From Cyclina sinensis (Eukaryota > Mollusca > Bivalvia > Venerida > Veneridae): 64,000 nt of DNA. Below are positions 12,447 through 23,589 of this stretch, in pieces; position 1 is the first letter of the stretch; every line of letters begins with the position of its first letter. The notes beneath the pieces were generated by a model. It did no database searches and was not told the origin of the DNA. It was given only the letters and a program-made list of their open reading frames with translations. The DNA lies in the NCBI GenBank assembly GCA_012932295.1, contig JAAONU010000004.1, forward strand, positions 8,669,446-8,733,445, in the 5' to 3' direction. A program made the translations under genes and the position numbers.

Positions 12447-12735
12447 TGAAGATGGAGCCAAGACCATGGAGGTGAAGCTCAGAAAAGAAGATGGGGCCAA
12501 CACCATGGAGGTGAAGCTCAGAAAAAATGATGGAGCCAAGACCATGGAGGTGAAGCTCAGAAAAGAAGATGGAGACAAGACCATGGAGGTGAAGCTCAGA
12601 AACGAAGATGGAGATAAGACCATGGAGGTGATGCTCAGAAAAGAAGATGGAGCCAAAACCATGGAGGTGAAGCTCAGAAAAGAAGATGGAGCCAAGTCCA
12701 TGGAGGTGAAGCTCAGAAACGAAGATGGAGCCAAT
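12447..12735. repeat. 39-bp minisatellite, array 1 (about 7 units)
   Basis: Tandem units of 39 bp (ACCATGGAGGTGAAGCTCAG plus AAACGAAGATGGAGCCAAG), 13 codons long. Both strands stay open: the + frame reads KTMEVKLRNEDGA repeats, the - frame MVLAPSSFLSFTS repeats. The array is followed by a unique flank (12736-12925) that reappears after array 2, so array plus flank were duplicated together. Confidence 0.93.
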
Positions 12736-12935
12736 GTGTATGTTATTTTGTTAGTATTTTATGCCCGTATTCGCTGATTTTGCTCTGTAGTTCTCTCTCA
12801 GACGTACAAATTACATACCAGTTGCTAGCAGACACAAGGAACTGCACGGTTCTCATCTGCTTAAGCCTAGAACCTACGTACAGAATACATTTCAGTCACA
12901 TATTTGTGTAACGTTGAACCTTATCTCTTTGTTAA
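12736..12935. repeat. Flank shared by the two 39-bp arrays (copy 1)
   Basis: Segment running from GTGTATGTTATTTTGTTAG to the words TTGAACCTTATCTCTTTGTT. The same sequence, with minor differences and a short internal loss, follows array 2 at 14418-14555. Confidence 0.8.
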
Positions 12936-14417
12936 CGAAGATGGAGCTTAGACCATGAAGATTAAGATCAGAAACAAAGATAGGACCAAGACCATAGAGG
13001 CGAAGATAGAGCAAAGACCATGGAGGTGAAGATCAGAAACGAAGATGGAGCCAAGACCAAGGAGGTGAAGCTAAGAAACAAAGATGGAACCAAGACCATG
13101 GAGGTGAAGATCAGAAACGAAGATGGAGCCAAGACCATGGAGGTGAAGCTCAGAAACAAAGATGGAACCAAGACCATGGAGGTGAAGATCAGAAACGAAG
13201 ATGGAGATAAGACCATGGAGGTGAAGCTAAGAAACAAAGATGGAACCAAGACCATGGAGGTGAAGCTCAGAAACGAAGATGGAGCCAAGACCATGGAGGT
13301 GAAGCTCAGAAACAAAGATGGAACCAAGACAATGGAGGTGAAGATCAGAAACGAAGATGGAACCAAGACCATGGAGGTGAAGCTCTGAAACGAAGATGGA
13401 ACCAAGACCATGGAGGTGAAGCTCTGAAACGAAGATGGAACCAAGACCATGGAGGTGAAGATCAGAAACGAAGATGGAACCAAGACCATGGAGGTGAAGC
13501 TCTGAAACGAAGATGGAGATAAGACCATGGAGGTGAAGCTCAGAAACGAAGATAGAGCAAAGACAATGAAGGTGAAGATCAGAAACGAAGATGGAGCCAA
13601 GACCAAGGAGGTGAAGCTAAGAAACAAAGATGGAACCAAGACAATGGAGGTGAAGATCAGAAACGAAGATGGGGCCAAGACCATGGAGGTGAAGCTCAGA
13701 AACGAAGATTGAGATAAGACCATGGAGGTGAAGCTCAGAAACGAAGATAGAGCAAAGACAATGAAGGTGAAGATCAGAAACAAAGATGGAGCCAAGACCA
13801 AGGAGGTGAAGCTAAGAAACAAAGATGGAACCAAGACAATGGAGGTGAAGATCAGAAACGAAGATGGGGCCAAGACCATGGAGGTGAAGCTCAGAAACGA
13901 AGATTGAGATAAGACCATGGAGGTGAAGCTCAGAAACGAAGATGGGGCCAAGACCATGGAGGTGAAGCTCAGAAACGAAGATTGAGATAAGACCATGGAG
14001 GTGAAGCTCAGAAACGAAGATGGAGCCAAGACCATGGAGGTGAAGCTCAGAAACGAAGATTGAGATAAGACCATGGAGGTGAAGCTAAGAAACAAAGATG
14101 GAACCAAGACAATGGAGGTGAAGCTCAGAAACGAAGATGGGGCCAAGACCATGGAGGTGAAGATCAGAAACGAAGATTGAGATAAGACCAAGGAGGTGAA
14201 GCTAAGAAACAAAGATGGAACCAAGACAATGGAGGTGAAGATCAGAAACGAAGATGGGGCCAAGACCATGGAGGTGAAGCTCAGAAACGAAGATTGAGAT
14301 AAGACCATGGAGGTGAAGCTCAGAAACGAAGATGGGGCCAAGACCATGGAGGTGAAGCTCAGAAACGAAGATTGAGATAAGACCATGGAGGTGAAGCTCA
14401 GAAACGAAGATGGAGCC
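12936..14417. repeat. 39-bp minisatellite, array 2 (about 38 units)
   Basis: Same 39-bp unit as array 1. Higher-order variation is visible: units ending GATTGAGATAAG alternate with GATGGGGCCAAG or GATGGAACCAAG units, giving partial two- to five-unit superrepeats. In the + frame several units contain stops (CTCTGA, ATTGAG), whereas the minus frame remains open for 483 codons (14419 to 12968), with a 13-residue repeat. There is no signal peptide, splice site or promoter evidence, so I do not call a gene. Confidence 0.93.
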
Positions 14418-14555
14418 AATGTGTATGTTATCTTGTTAATATTTTACGCCCGTATTCGCTGGATTTGTTCTGTAGGTAACAGACGTACAAATTACATACC
14501 AGTTGCTTGCAGACACAAGGAACTGCATATAATATTGAACCTTTTCTCTTTGTTA
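14418..14555. repeat. Flank shared by the two 39-bp arrays (copy 2)
   Basis: Second copy of the 12736-12935 flank, with TGTATGTTATCTTGTTAATA at its start and TTGAACCTTTTCTCTTTG at its end. It shows that the whole array-plus-flank unit was duplicated. Confidence 0.8.
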
Positions 14556-15419
14556 ATCATTTAATATTGATCCACTAGAATGAAGAACGAATAGGGACTA
14601 TCACCGCCAACAAAATGTACTGCTCATACTATTAAATTAAGAGATGAGAGGAAAGGCGACCCGGTACTTGTACATTTCGGCGGATATGATGTATTGAGCT
14701 GGCAACGAGAACGCCAAATAAAACGAAGAGAAAGAGCACTTTCATCTGCAGAAATGAAAAATAATAATCCATCGCTTTTAGAATAGGGGACACAACTCTT
14801 GTTAATTTTAAAAGTAGCAGTCATACTCTGCTTTGTCCAGGTCATTAGCATCCAGGTCTGTTTGCCAAGAAAGTTCTGACTTGATTTATTGTAGAAATAC
14901 CAGTATGTCGTTTACCACTATGAAAAAAAATATTTTCAGAAAATTTAATGATTATGGTTAGAACTAAAACTTTTTTTCAGAAGTGTCTCGACACACAAAA
15001 TGCCACGAGCTTTAATGACGTAGAATGTGCAGAGTGACATTTGAAACATTACCTTTGTGGTGTTTTGTCAGTCTAAATCTTGGACATCATTCTAATTGCC
15101 GAGGTGTGACATTAAGCAGAACAAAACACGTGATTTCATTAAAATTATGAGATGCTATATGTTTTTCTCTTAATCTCTCAAGCGACGAGCAATGCGTGTT
15201 AAGTATGTATACAAATTGATTAAAACATCTTCAATGATATAGATATAAGATAAGAAAAAAATACTAGCAGCGTTCTTTGTAATTGGTTGATTATTAGATA
15301 ATGAATATTTAAGATGTACAGATCTTGACTTCACCCGTAATTGTTTCTAATAATTACAGAAGTAAAATCCTGTAAATAAGAACATAAAAATTGAACAAAA
15401 CAACATATTATAAATATTG
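14556..15419. other. Intergenic; one unassigned open stretch
   Basis: A + frame from 14595 to 14783 is open for about 63 codons, with charged, protein-like composition (DPVLVHFGGYDVLSWQ... followed by an Arg/Lys-rich stretch), then ends in TAG. The opposite strand also has a 75-codon frame. I do not recognise either; a decayed retroelement fragment is possible. The rest is AT-rich spacer. Confidence 0.3.
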
Positions 15420-15890
15420 GATCTGACTTCGATTTCCAGTTCCATATTTCTGGCCTTGACTTCATCTTTTGAAAAACCAATGGACAAGCGTGATTATTTG
15501 TTGGTTACAAAACTAAAATCTTGTAAATACTAACGTAAAATCGAACGAAACAACATAAATATTGGATCTGACTTCGATTTCCAGTTCCATATTTCTGGCC
15601 TTGACTTCATCTTTTGAAAAACCAATGGACAAGCGTGATTATTTGTTGGTTACAAAACTAAAATCTTGTAAATACTAACGTAAAATCGAACGAAACAACA
15701 TAAATATTGGATCTGACTTCGATTTCCAGATCCATGTCTCTGGCCTTGACTTCATCTTTTGAAAAACCAATGGACAAGCGTGATTGTTTGTTGGTTACAA
15801 AACTAAAATATTGTAAATACTAACGTAAAATTGAACGAAACAACATAACAAGTTGATTCGACTTCGGTTTTAAGTTCACATCCCTTGCCT
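15417..15890. repeat. 145-bp tandem repeat, about 3.3 copies
   Basis: Units begin ATCTGACTTCGATTTCCAG at 15421, 15566 and 15711, an exact 145-bp period; a diverged partial unit follows from about 15856. The first three differ at only a few positions, implying recent expansion. No reading frame is shared. Confidence 0.92.
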
Positions 15891-15924
15891 TTGACTCCAA
15901 CTTTTGAAAAGCCAACGTCACCGA

Positions 15925-16027
15925 ACATATTGCCTAAATCTGGTCAACATGTGTGCTTGGTTTATTAGTACATCACAGGAATTTTAGAAAACCAAGCACA
16001 CATGTTGACCAAATTTAGGCAATATGT
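15925..16027. repeat. Near-perfect inverted repeat, 39-bp arms, 25-bp loop
   Basis: Left arm 15925-15963 (starting ACATATTGCCTAAATCTGG) and right arm 15989-16027 are inverted copies with one mismatch. It could form a hairpin RNA or cruciform. It abuts the last 145-bp unit. It could also be a very small MITE; no clear target duplication is visible. Confidence 0.9.
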
Positions 16028-17900
16028 CAAAAACTGTCCTTTCACCGTCTGCTTCAAATACTGAAAACTGCATACTTACTTGTCTGCTTTTGTTTGCTGT
16101 GTAACTCTCTGGTACATTACATGGTTTTAAAATAACTTGAAATTTTATTTTGAAAAAATTCATAGCTGCAATACATAAAACTGATGTATATCTTCAATTT
16201 TGTTTCCTGTTATTTATTCGAATTGTTTCTTCAAACTGGCAGTCTAAAGACATATTTTATTATATCCATGGAACTGTAATATTTGTAATATATACTCGTA
16301 TATAAGTTCTATATTTGTTTAACTATATTACAATATTTCAATCATACCGTATATTTATCACAATTTTCTGTGTTATTTGCATGTACCACCACAGTTTTAA
16401 TGGCGATGAAAATGTATATGTTTTTGCCAAATTTTTCCTTGACTTGACTATATTTACGTGAACTTCAATTTACTCAATATACCTACATATTCTTGTATAT
16501 GCTACGGGTTTACGTTATGGCTTTTTCAACTTTTCTCTGCAGACACTATCTTTATTGTTTAAAACTAAATGCAGACAAGAACAAATAAAATAGCGCACTG
16601 TTTCAACACGAAACCATCACCCTGGCAAATATATCGCTACAAATTACCCACCACTGTTTTAAGAGCCAGACAATACCTTCATCCCCAACGCCACCCCTTT
16701 CCCACACACATGTCTAAAAATATTACAATGATTATTGATTATTTACACACATTTTTTTTTGAAAATACAATAAAACGCCAGTCTGATTAATTGTCAAATA
16801 TCTAAGGGACAGTGTTTTATAAATTTATCAGTAAACTGCTAATATGCATCAACCAATCTCAGCCCAACTGGTGCTATTTTAGGTTAAACGCAACTAAACG
16901 TTTTTTTTATTATAGCATGAAATCTAAGTCTCATTTCGTCATTGCGTCTATAGATGCTGATTATTGGAAAAGAAGTATTCTTAGGAAACAATTTCATCCA
17001 CAGTTTTTTTCCATAGCATAGCCATTCAACTTTCTTGTAATACATTCTCGAAGGATCAGTATTTTTTTATTACAATCTGTCGAAATTTCATGTTTATATC
17101 AAAACGAAAAGGAACACCCAAGAAATGTCTAACACGCCAATGCTTGCTTTCAATATGTGTATTTTATTATAATCATGTAACTGCTTTCATGAAGAAAAAA
17201 ATCAGAACAGGCTTTTTTTCTAACCAGTCTGATGGCTATCCGTGCAGTCTCTTTGCAAAATTGACTGGTTCACGGCGATTCTGACTTGGTCGTGTTTAAC
17301 CGATCTAATTTTAAATTTCTAAATTTCTTTTCTTATTTTGATACTTGATACGTTGTAAAACAGAGTTACAATACTAATAGTCTGTTCTTCTATTGTTTCG
17401 TTCCCGAAAAAAAAAATCTAGTCTAAAGGGGAGTTAACCATGCTGACACGATATCAGAGCAAATTCATAGCAGTCTCCCTTCCCTCGTAATCTGTTTTTA
17501 GGAAAGAAAGAGCGCCAGCGACCATTCATTTGTTTGTTCGTCCATCCGTCCGTGTAGCAAATTCTTTTCTTTCCCATTCCATCCATAAGTTCACCCCAGT
17601 TTATACTTGGTCCACTGTAAAATATAGAGTTACAAAGCTTATAGTCACTGACTGACTTTATAATTCATAGTAATTATCATTCATATTCCTTTTGTCAGTT
17701 TGACTCTTACATTCGAGAGGGACATTTAATGGAATAAAAAGAACAAACTCGTTATAATTGATAATACCATGCATATTGTTTATTCTAAATTGTGTGCAGA
17801 TCTTGTGTTTTGAGAGAAACTGTGACTCGGAAAATTCTTAAGAAAACTTGCAGAATTATTATCTCAGTAAAGAATACCGACCGAGTTCAATTTTTTTTCT
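16028..17900. other. Intergenic with a dispersed repeat fragment
   Basis: No exon recognised. The stretch 17530-17650 (TCCATCCGTCCGTGTAG... ATACTTGGTCCACTGTAAAA...AGAGTTACAAA) is a diverged copy of 31915-32065, a dispersed repeat. The open frames at 16569-17284 have AT-driven composition and no domain. Confidence 0.4.
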
Positions 17901-17929
17901 GTGTAGGAAGGCTCTGAGCATAAGTTTAA

Positions 17930-18610
17930 AAAAAGCAAATGAAATAATTAGAGGATTTTTTTTTTCGAAAATCTGTAAAATTATAAAGCTTCTCAAGATT
18001 TAAATTTGATTTTTTTTGTACGGATATAAAAAAAAAAAACAAATGAATAAATATATTCGAGGGAATTATCAGTGAATATGAATGTAAAAAAAGCTTTGTC
18101 AGAAATGCAGAATAATAAAAGTCCTGATTCGGATAGACTGACAGTTGAATTTTACAAAATAGTTTTGAACAAAATTAAAAATATCACATTGACTCCATTA
18201 TTATAATTTTCTAAAAAAAACATATCTTCAAAGACAAGGAATTATATCTCTCATTTCGAAGCTAGATAAAGATCTTACAAATATATCAAATTGGAGACCA
18301 ATAAGTTTGCTAAATGTGTATTATCAACTGGCAACAAAAACAATTAACAAATCGCATAAAGAAAGTTCTGCCTTCTACAGTAAGCTTCAGTCAAACTGAT
18401 TCCATGAAAAACAGATACTTTGGCGAAAATATTGGGTTGATTTTTGAAATGATTGAATATCTGCAAAAAGCAAATAAACCGGGTGTATTGTTCTTTGCTG
18501 ATTAAGAAAAAATCTTTTAACAGCTTAAACTATAAATATATGATTAATACATTGGATAAATTTCATTTTGGTAAAGATCTTATACAATGGATTTATAGCT
18601 TTTCTACACT
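17930..18610 (+). pseudogene. LINE reverse transcriptase, N-terminal part (decayed, L1/Tx1-like)
   Basis: Broken frames give a row of reverse-transcriptase motifs of a LINE ORF2. They are ALSEMQNNKSPDSDRLTVEF (about 18088-18150), a GIISLISKLDKDL...NWRPISLLNV block (about 18236-18318), KKVLPSTVSFSQT, an ENI.LIFEMIEYLQKANKPG stretch, and FFAD followed, after a frameshift, by KxFxSLNYKYMINTL (RT motif A region). Several stops and frameshifts are present, so it is dead. It stops at about 18608 within the region before the conserved TDISS...NGHFS block, which resumes at about 21270. The intervening DNA is therefore an insertion or rearrangement. Confidence 0.8.
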
Positions 18611-19069
18611 GTAAGAAAGTAAGTAAATTGTTTATTATCGTGACATGTGCATAGAATATACATGTGTACAAGTATTCAAATTGTTTACAAATAGCACCCG
18701 GCCCAATGGACCTATATGTCACCTTAACACAATAAAATAATTAAGTCATTTAAATGTTCTTTTCAGAAGAGTTTGTACTTTGGATGCGTGAAATGGTCAG
18801 ACAGTTATTTTTTTATAACTATATACAGGTATGATATAACATTATGAAATAGAGTACAGTGTAGTGCGTTTATACAAAAAACTTTTAACAATGTATTTAG
18901 CGGTTCTCGTTGGGTAGGTGTTCATTATAATCGACATCTGTTCAGATGGTAAGAAATTACACAGTTCATTGCTTCTTAACAAATCGCCCAGTACATTATT
19001 TCTGATAGACATATTTCTGACACAGTATGGCGTGTCAAGCGTTGCAATATTCACTAAATTTCATTTGTA

Positions 19070-19460
19070 TTTTATACATTTATTCATATTCCATATTTTC
19101 TTATTTATATGCGATAATTTCCATTTATATTCCATATTTACTCATTTATATGCGATATTTTTTCATTTACATTCTATTTTTTCTTATTTATATGCAATAA
19201 TTTTTCTTATTAATATGCCATAATTTTTCATTTATATGCAATATTTTCTAATTTATATTCAAGAAATGTCTCATTTATATTCGATATTTTCGTATTCATA
19301 TGTAATATTTTTCATTTATATTCAATAATTTCTTATTTATATGCAATATTTTTTCATTTACAATTTTACATACAATATTTTTTTCCCATTTATATTCAAT
19401 TGTAAGCTGTTATTTATATGCTATAATGTTTCATTTATAGTCAATAAAAAGCAGATTCAT
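19070..19460. repeat. AT-rich tandem array (left arm of a large palindrome)
   Basis: Irregular tandem repeats of TCATTTATATGCAATATTTT, roughly 20-35 bp apart. Their reverse complements (ACCACATAAATATTTTT, CACATAAAAATATTTTTTAC) make up 19575-19733 and 20242-20480. Together they form a very large imperfect inverted repeat around a more complex spacer (19480-19570). Confidence 0.75.
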
Positions 19461-19574
19461 ATGCAATAATTGCATTGTGGGATACAGAATTTTACGTCAG
19501 TGGTCAAAGTTTGCACCGATGTCTCTCATTGGATGTATGGAAAAAAATGGTGGTTATCCCATGATGCCATATTA

Positions 19575-20480
19575 TTGAATATAAATTTATGTTTCATTTT
19601 ATACCACATAAATATTTTTACCATATAAATATTTGCGTTCCAAAAAAAACATATATATATAGAACATAAATAATTTTATGCAATATAAATGCTGAATTTT
19701 ACCACATAAATATTTATTTTTTACACCATAAATCAGAGACATAGATAACAGAGATAAGCAGCACCTATTTACTCCATTGAAATAGCGCACATGCCTCTCA
19801 AAAAGTGAAAAAAATAGGCATTTTGTAGCAATTAAAACTCAATGGCTATTTGTTCGACTCTTTTAAGGTATACATCATTTGAAAGCTTAAACAGTCGTCT
19901 ATAGCTGCAAGTTAAAATATTGGCAACTTTCTAGCCCTTTAATTTAATATAACTTGGCAGAATATACCCACTATCCCAGTATTTCACCATCTTTATAGTT
20001 TTGTGAAAAATGATTAAGTTGCAGTTCTCTTTAACACATGATGCATCATTTATTTTTACCAGGACTAAAATTATTTTACCTGCAGCAATAGACAAATGAC
20101 TAGGCTTTCAGAAAATGTATAATTTGTTTCAATTTGGCAACTAGTTAACAAGTTATACTTGCTACAAAACACTGTCTTAGCAGGCACGCGTGAGACCTTA
20201 ACTAGCTAGGAAGTTGCCCATCTCTGTTATCTATGTCTCTGCATAAATGAAAAATTGTATAATACAAATCTATAAAATGATATCACATAAAAATATTTTT
20301 TACAACATAAATGGAAAATTTAAAATATCAATATAAAATTTTATTTTATGCCAACCAATGAAATACTGATATAGATTCTATATCAGTCACTGTGCCGAAC
20401 TACTTTTCAGTAACCACAATTTGAAATTTTACAAGTAATATAAAATATATAAAAATAAATTCTAACATAAAATCCAGAGT
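19575..20480. repeat. AT-rich array, inverted orientation (right arm), split by a MITE
   Basis: Contains the reverse-complement words of the 19070-19460 array, for example ACATAAATATTT and ATAAATGGAAAAT. The arm is interrupted by the 508-bp MITE at 19734-20241, which landed in the repeat word CATAAAT. Confidence 0.7.
19734..20241. mobile_element. 508-bp MITE, copy 1 (23-bp TIRs, 7-bp TSD)
   Basis: Begins CAGAGACATAGATAACAGAG(ATA) and ends with its inverse (one mismatch); flanked by the 7-bp direct repeat CATAAAT (19727-19733, 20242-20248). A second copy of nearly identical sequence and length lies at 55181-55686 with a different 7-bp duplication, so the boundaries are certain. No coding capacity. 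A 7-bp duplication and CA..TG ends do not fit Tc1/mariner; P- or hAT-like (usually 8 bp) are possibilities. Confidence 0.92.
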
Positions 20481-20961
20481 CCGACTTTTAAAGAGTCATT
20501 GAATGTATACAACAGACCTATCCATTTCGAGAATCCTATGCCATTTCGTTAATTATACGTCACAAACTTCAGAATACTGACGTAGGCGAACAATTTATTC
20601 CCCAAGACATAAACACAGGATGGCATTTTACGTGAAATCTTAAATCGAATACACTGGATTTATGCTATTTGAAAATGAGATGACGTGTATTGCTTATTGA
20701 TCAACCTATGGAAGAATCTAGATCTTGTAAGGGCATTTATTTAGGATGAACCTCTGAATTGGCGCTGAATTTTGATTCGTCATTGCACAGGGCATATTTT
20801 ATATGAATACCCTGTAAGCAGCAAAATCTGAATAGTAAAAGAAGGAAAATGAAGAAGAATATGCAGGTAGATCTTTGTTTATTTCTATGTTCGGTGATTA
20901 GGTGTAGACTAAATAAATCGTTAGAATGCAACATGTTTCTATGTGTCATGTATAATTCAAG

Positions 20962-21013
20962 ATGGCGGACTGTGTATTGAATTTGAGTTTCACGATCATG
21001 TATTCATACGCGT
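20962..21013 (+). other. Weak candidate first exon with YY1-like start
   Basis: AAGATGGCGGAC, a YY1-like translation-start context, begins a short open frame whose 17th codon region meets a donor-like GT|GTAAGC at 21014. There is no downstream exon I can connect, and the segment sits within repeat-rich inserted DNA. Chance is quite possible. Confidence 0.12.
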
Positions 21014-21070
21014 GTAAGCAAAGAAACAGCTCTAAAAGTTTATTGGTATTAGCATAAAATAAATTGAAAA

Positions 21071-21215
21071 TTTGTTTGTTTTGAGTAGATATGGAATATA
21101 TCTCATCTCAAAGTGATACAGTTTTTATATTTTCACTCGCGCTACCGCTCGTTAAAATATTTAATTGTATCACTTCACGATGAGATATATTCCATATCTA
21201 CTCAAAACAAACAAA
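21071..21215. repeat. Inverted repeat, 50-bp arms, 45-bp loop
   Basis: Left arm 21071-21120 (TTTGTTTGTTTTGAGTAGAT...) and right arm 21166-21215 are inverted copies with about four mismatches; the loop includes CACTCGCGCTACCGCTCG. It lies directly at the junction where the LINE sequence resumes. Could be a foldback element or a rearrangement scar. Confidence 0.88.
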
Positions 21216-21838
21216 TATCCTCTATAGATCACAAAAATATTTTTCGAATTTTGCAACGTTCCACACGCCATAATACTGATATATCAAGTATAATTGTTTA
21301 TAACGGGCATTTTTCAGAACCCTTTAAAAGAGACAAGGGCGTTCTTCAGGGATGTCCATTATCATCTTCATTGTTTATTTTATGTATAGAAATCTTATCC
21401 AATCTCATTTAAAAGTATAGTGAAATAATGGGAATGAAAATTGAAAATAAGGGAATAAATTTGTAAAATAATTTTTTTTTTTGCAGATGATGCAAAATTT
21501 GTAAATGACGGATCATTGAAGTCTTTTTGAAGACTTGTTCATATAACATAATTCAGGAAAATACCTGGTTAAAATCTGAATTTTAAAAAATCTACAATAT
21601 TACGAGAAAGGTCACTAAAAGATGCTGACATAATGTTTTGTAAATTGGACATCTGATTATGCAAAAACTATACATGTAGGTATATTATTTTCGTCAGATT
21701 ACAAAAATACAAACAAATTAAGAACCTAAATTAAAGAACTTTTCAACTGCTTGAATCAGTGGCAGCACAGGAAGCTTACTCTTACGGGTAATAATAACGT
21801 AATGGTGATAAAAATTGCATTACCTAAATTTATATATC
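21216..21838 (+). pseudogene. LINE reverse transcriptase, C-terminal part (continuation)
   Basis: Resumes the reverse transcriptase begun at 17.9 kb. It shows TDISSIIVYNGHFSEPFK, the conserved KGVLQGCPLSSSLFILCIEI block (RT motif B, up to 21411), and FFADDAKFVNDGSLKSF (about 21478-21528), which carries the catalytic FADD motif C. Degenerate thumb-domain sequence follows, with FNCLNQWQHRKLTL near 21740 and IKIALPKFIYL near 21810. Stops and frameshifts are numerous. The element ends abruptly where the 81-bp satellite begins. Confidence 0.82.
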
Positions 21839-22862
21839 TGCTGTGATGCATCTTTGAAGACCTTAAAGAACCTATGTCAGTGCCAACTATATTTCGTGAT
21901 GTTCTAGCTGTGATGCTTCTTTGAAAACCATTCTTTTTGAACCCGTGAAGCTGTGATGTATCTTTGATAACCATTCTTTTTAGAACTTGTGTCATGGCCA
22001 ATTATATTTCGTGATGTGCAGGCTGTGATACATTTTTGAAAAACATTCATTTAAGAACTCCTGTCAGTCCCAACTATATTTTTTGAAGTGTAGGCTGTGA
22101 TGTATGTTTGAAAAACATTTGTTTTAGAACGTTTATCAGTGCCAACTATATTACGTGACGTGCAGGCTGTGATGTACCTTTAAAGACAGGCTGCAATGTA
22201 CTTTTTAGAACTTGTGTCAGTGCCAACTATATTTTGGGATGTGCAGGCTGTGATGTACCTTTGAAAACAGGCTGCGATGTACCTTTTAGAACTTGTGTCA
22301 GTGCCAACTATATTTTGTGATGTGCAGGCTGTGATGTACCTTTGAAAACAGGCTGCGATGTACCTTTTAGAACTTGTGTCAGTGCCACTATATTTTGTGA
22401 TGTGCAGGCTGTGATGTACCTTTGAAAACAGGCTGCGATGTACCTTTTAGAACTTGTGTCAGTGCCAACTATATTTTGTGATTTGCAGGCTGTGATGTAC
22501 CTTTGAAAAAGGCTGCGATGTACCTTTTAGAACTTGTGTCAGAGCCAACTATATTTTGTGATGTGCAGGCTGTGATATACCTTTGAAAACAGGCTGCGAT
22601 GTACCTTTTAGAACTTCTGTTAGTGCCAACTATATTTTGTGATGTGCAGGCTGTGATGTACCTTTGAAAAAAAAGGCTACGATGTACCTTTTAGAACCTG
22701 TGTCACTGCCAACTATATTTCGTGATGTGTTAGTTGTGATGCATCTTTGAAAACCATGCCTTTTAGAAACTGGTGTCAGTGCCAACTATATTTCGTGATG
22801 TGCAGGCTGTGATGCATCTTTGTACCTTTTAGAACTTGTGTCAGTGCAAACTATATTTCGTA
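21839..22862. repeat. 81-bp tandem repeat, about 12 units
   Basis: Central units are about 81 bp (AGGCTGTGATGTACCTTTGA...ACTATATTTTGTGATGTGC) and nearly identical from 22200 to 22660; outer units are more diverged and sometimes about 90 bp. Each unit itself carries two copies of a GGCTGYGATGTACCTTT word. A single diverged unit also occurs at 32108-32175, directly left of the B-locus duplication boundary. Confidence 0.92.
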
Positions 22863-23589
22863 TTGATGTTTCCGTAAATACGTCAATGCTACCTTTGTTT
22901 TTTAAAATGTATTGTATCAGCGAACATGTCAAAGTATGGATGTCTGTCTGTTGAAATGCTCATTTCTTCTCAGTCATTTGCAGTGTTATCGATCGTTAAA
23001 TGAAATACTTAGACTTTTTTACTCTGTAATTATGAATAGTCATAATAACATATAACTGTTGCTGGATTTTTGGTTTTCTAAATTTTTCTTAAAATTACAG
23101 AACTACGATTATAGTGACAGTCTGACGAAAATCTGACCGACTTTTACATTTGACAGTGTCTAACCATGTCAAGGATACTTTTATCATGATGAATACGGCT
23201 GCTATCTGCTACCACTGAACATTTCAACATTTCATTATGTCAGACAGAACTATAAATGAAAGACGTTATAATATAGGACCACAGGAGATCGAGATAAAGC
23301 ATGCAATTCAGAAGTATTGCGAAATGCATGTTTTCCTTATAGTTTGCTTAGTTTAAATTAAAGTAACATTTGAAAAGATCTAAAACCGAGTGATATGCAT
23401 AAAGATCCAACTGGTCTTGGTCAGCATATTGAAAGCCCCTGAAGGTCAACAGGAATCCAAATAGGGAAAACAAGCTTGGTTATAAAAAACCTTAATTCAC
23501 ATGAGTATGAAAAAGTTTATAAAGCACAAATATTAACAAGCAATGAAGAAACTAATTCTTAACAGTTATTTTGCAAACATTGACGAGAG
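22863..23589. other. Intergenic, nothing recognised
   Basis: AT-rich spacer between two satellite arrays. No exon or named repeat seen. Confidence 0.4.

Larger units (their letters stand above)
18611..21260. other. ~2.6-kb DNA that interrupts the LINE
   Basis: Sequence lying between the two parts of one reverse transcriptase. Near-matching octamers TTCTACAC (18603-18610) and TTCCACAC (about 21259-21266) flank it. It contains the AT array, its inverted counterpart, a 508-bp MITE and, at its right edge, a long inverted repeat. No gene of its own is recognised. Confidence 0.55.

Noticed and set aside
12968..14419. 483-codon minus-strand open frame as a protein-coding gene
   Set aside because: It is entirely the 39-bp repeat read backwards; there is no signal peptide, splice or promoter evidence, and repeats in multiples of three readily stay open.
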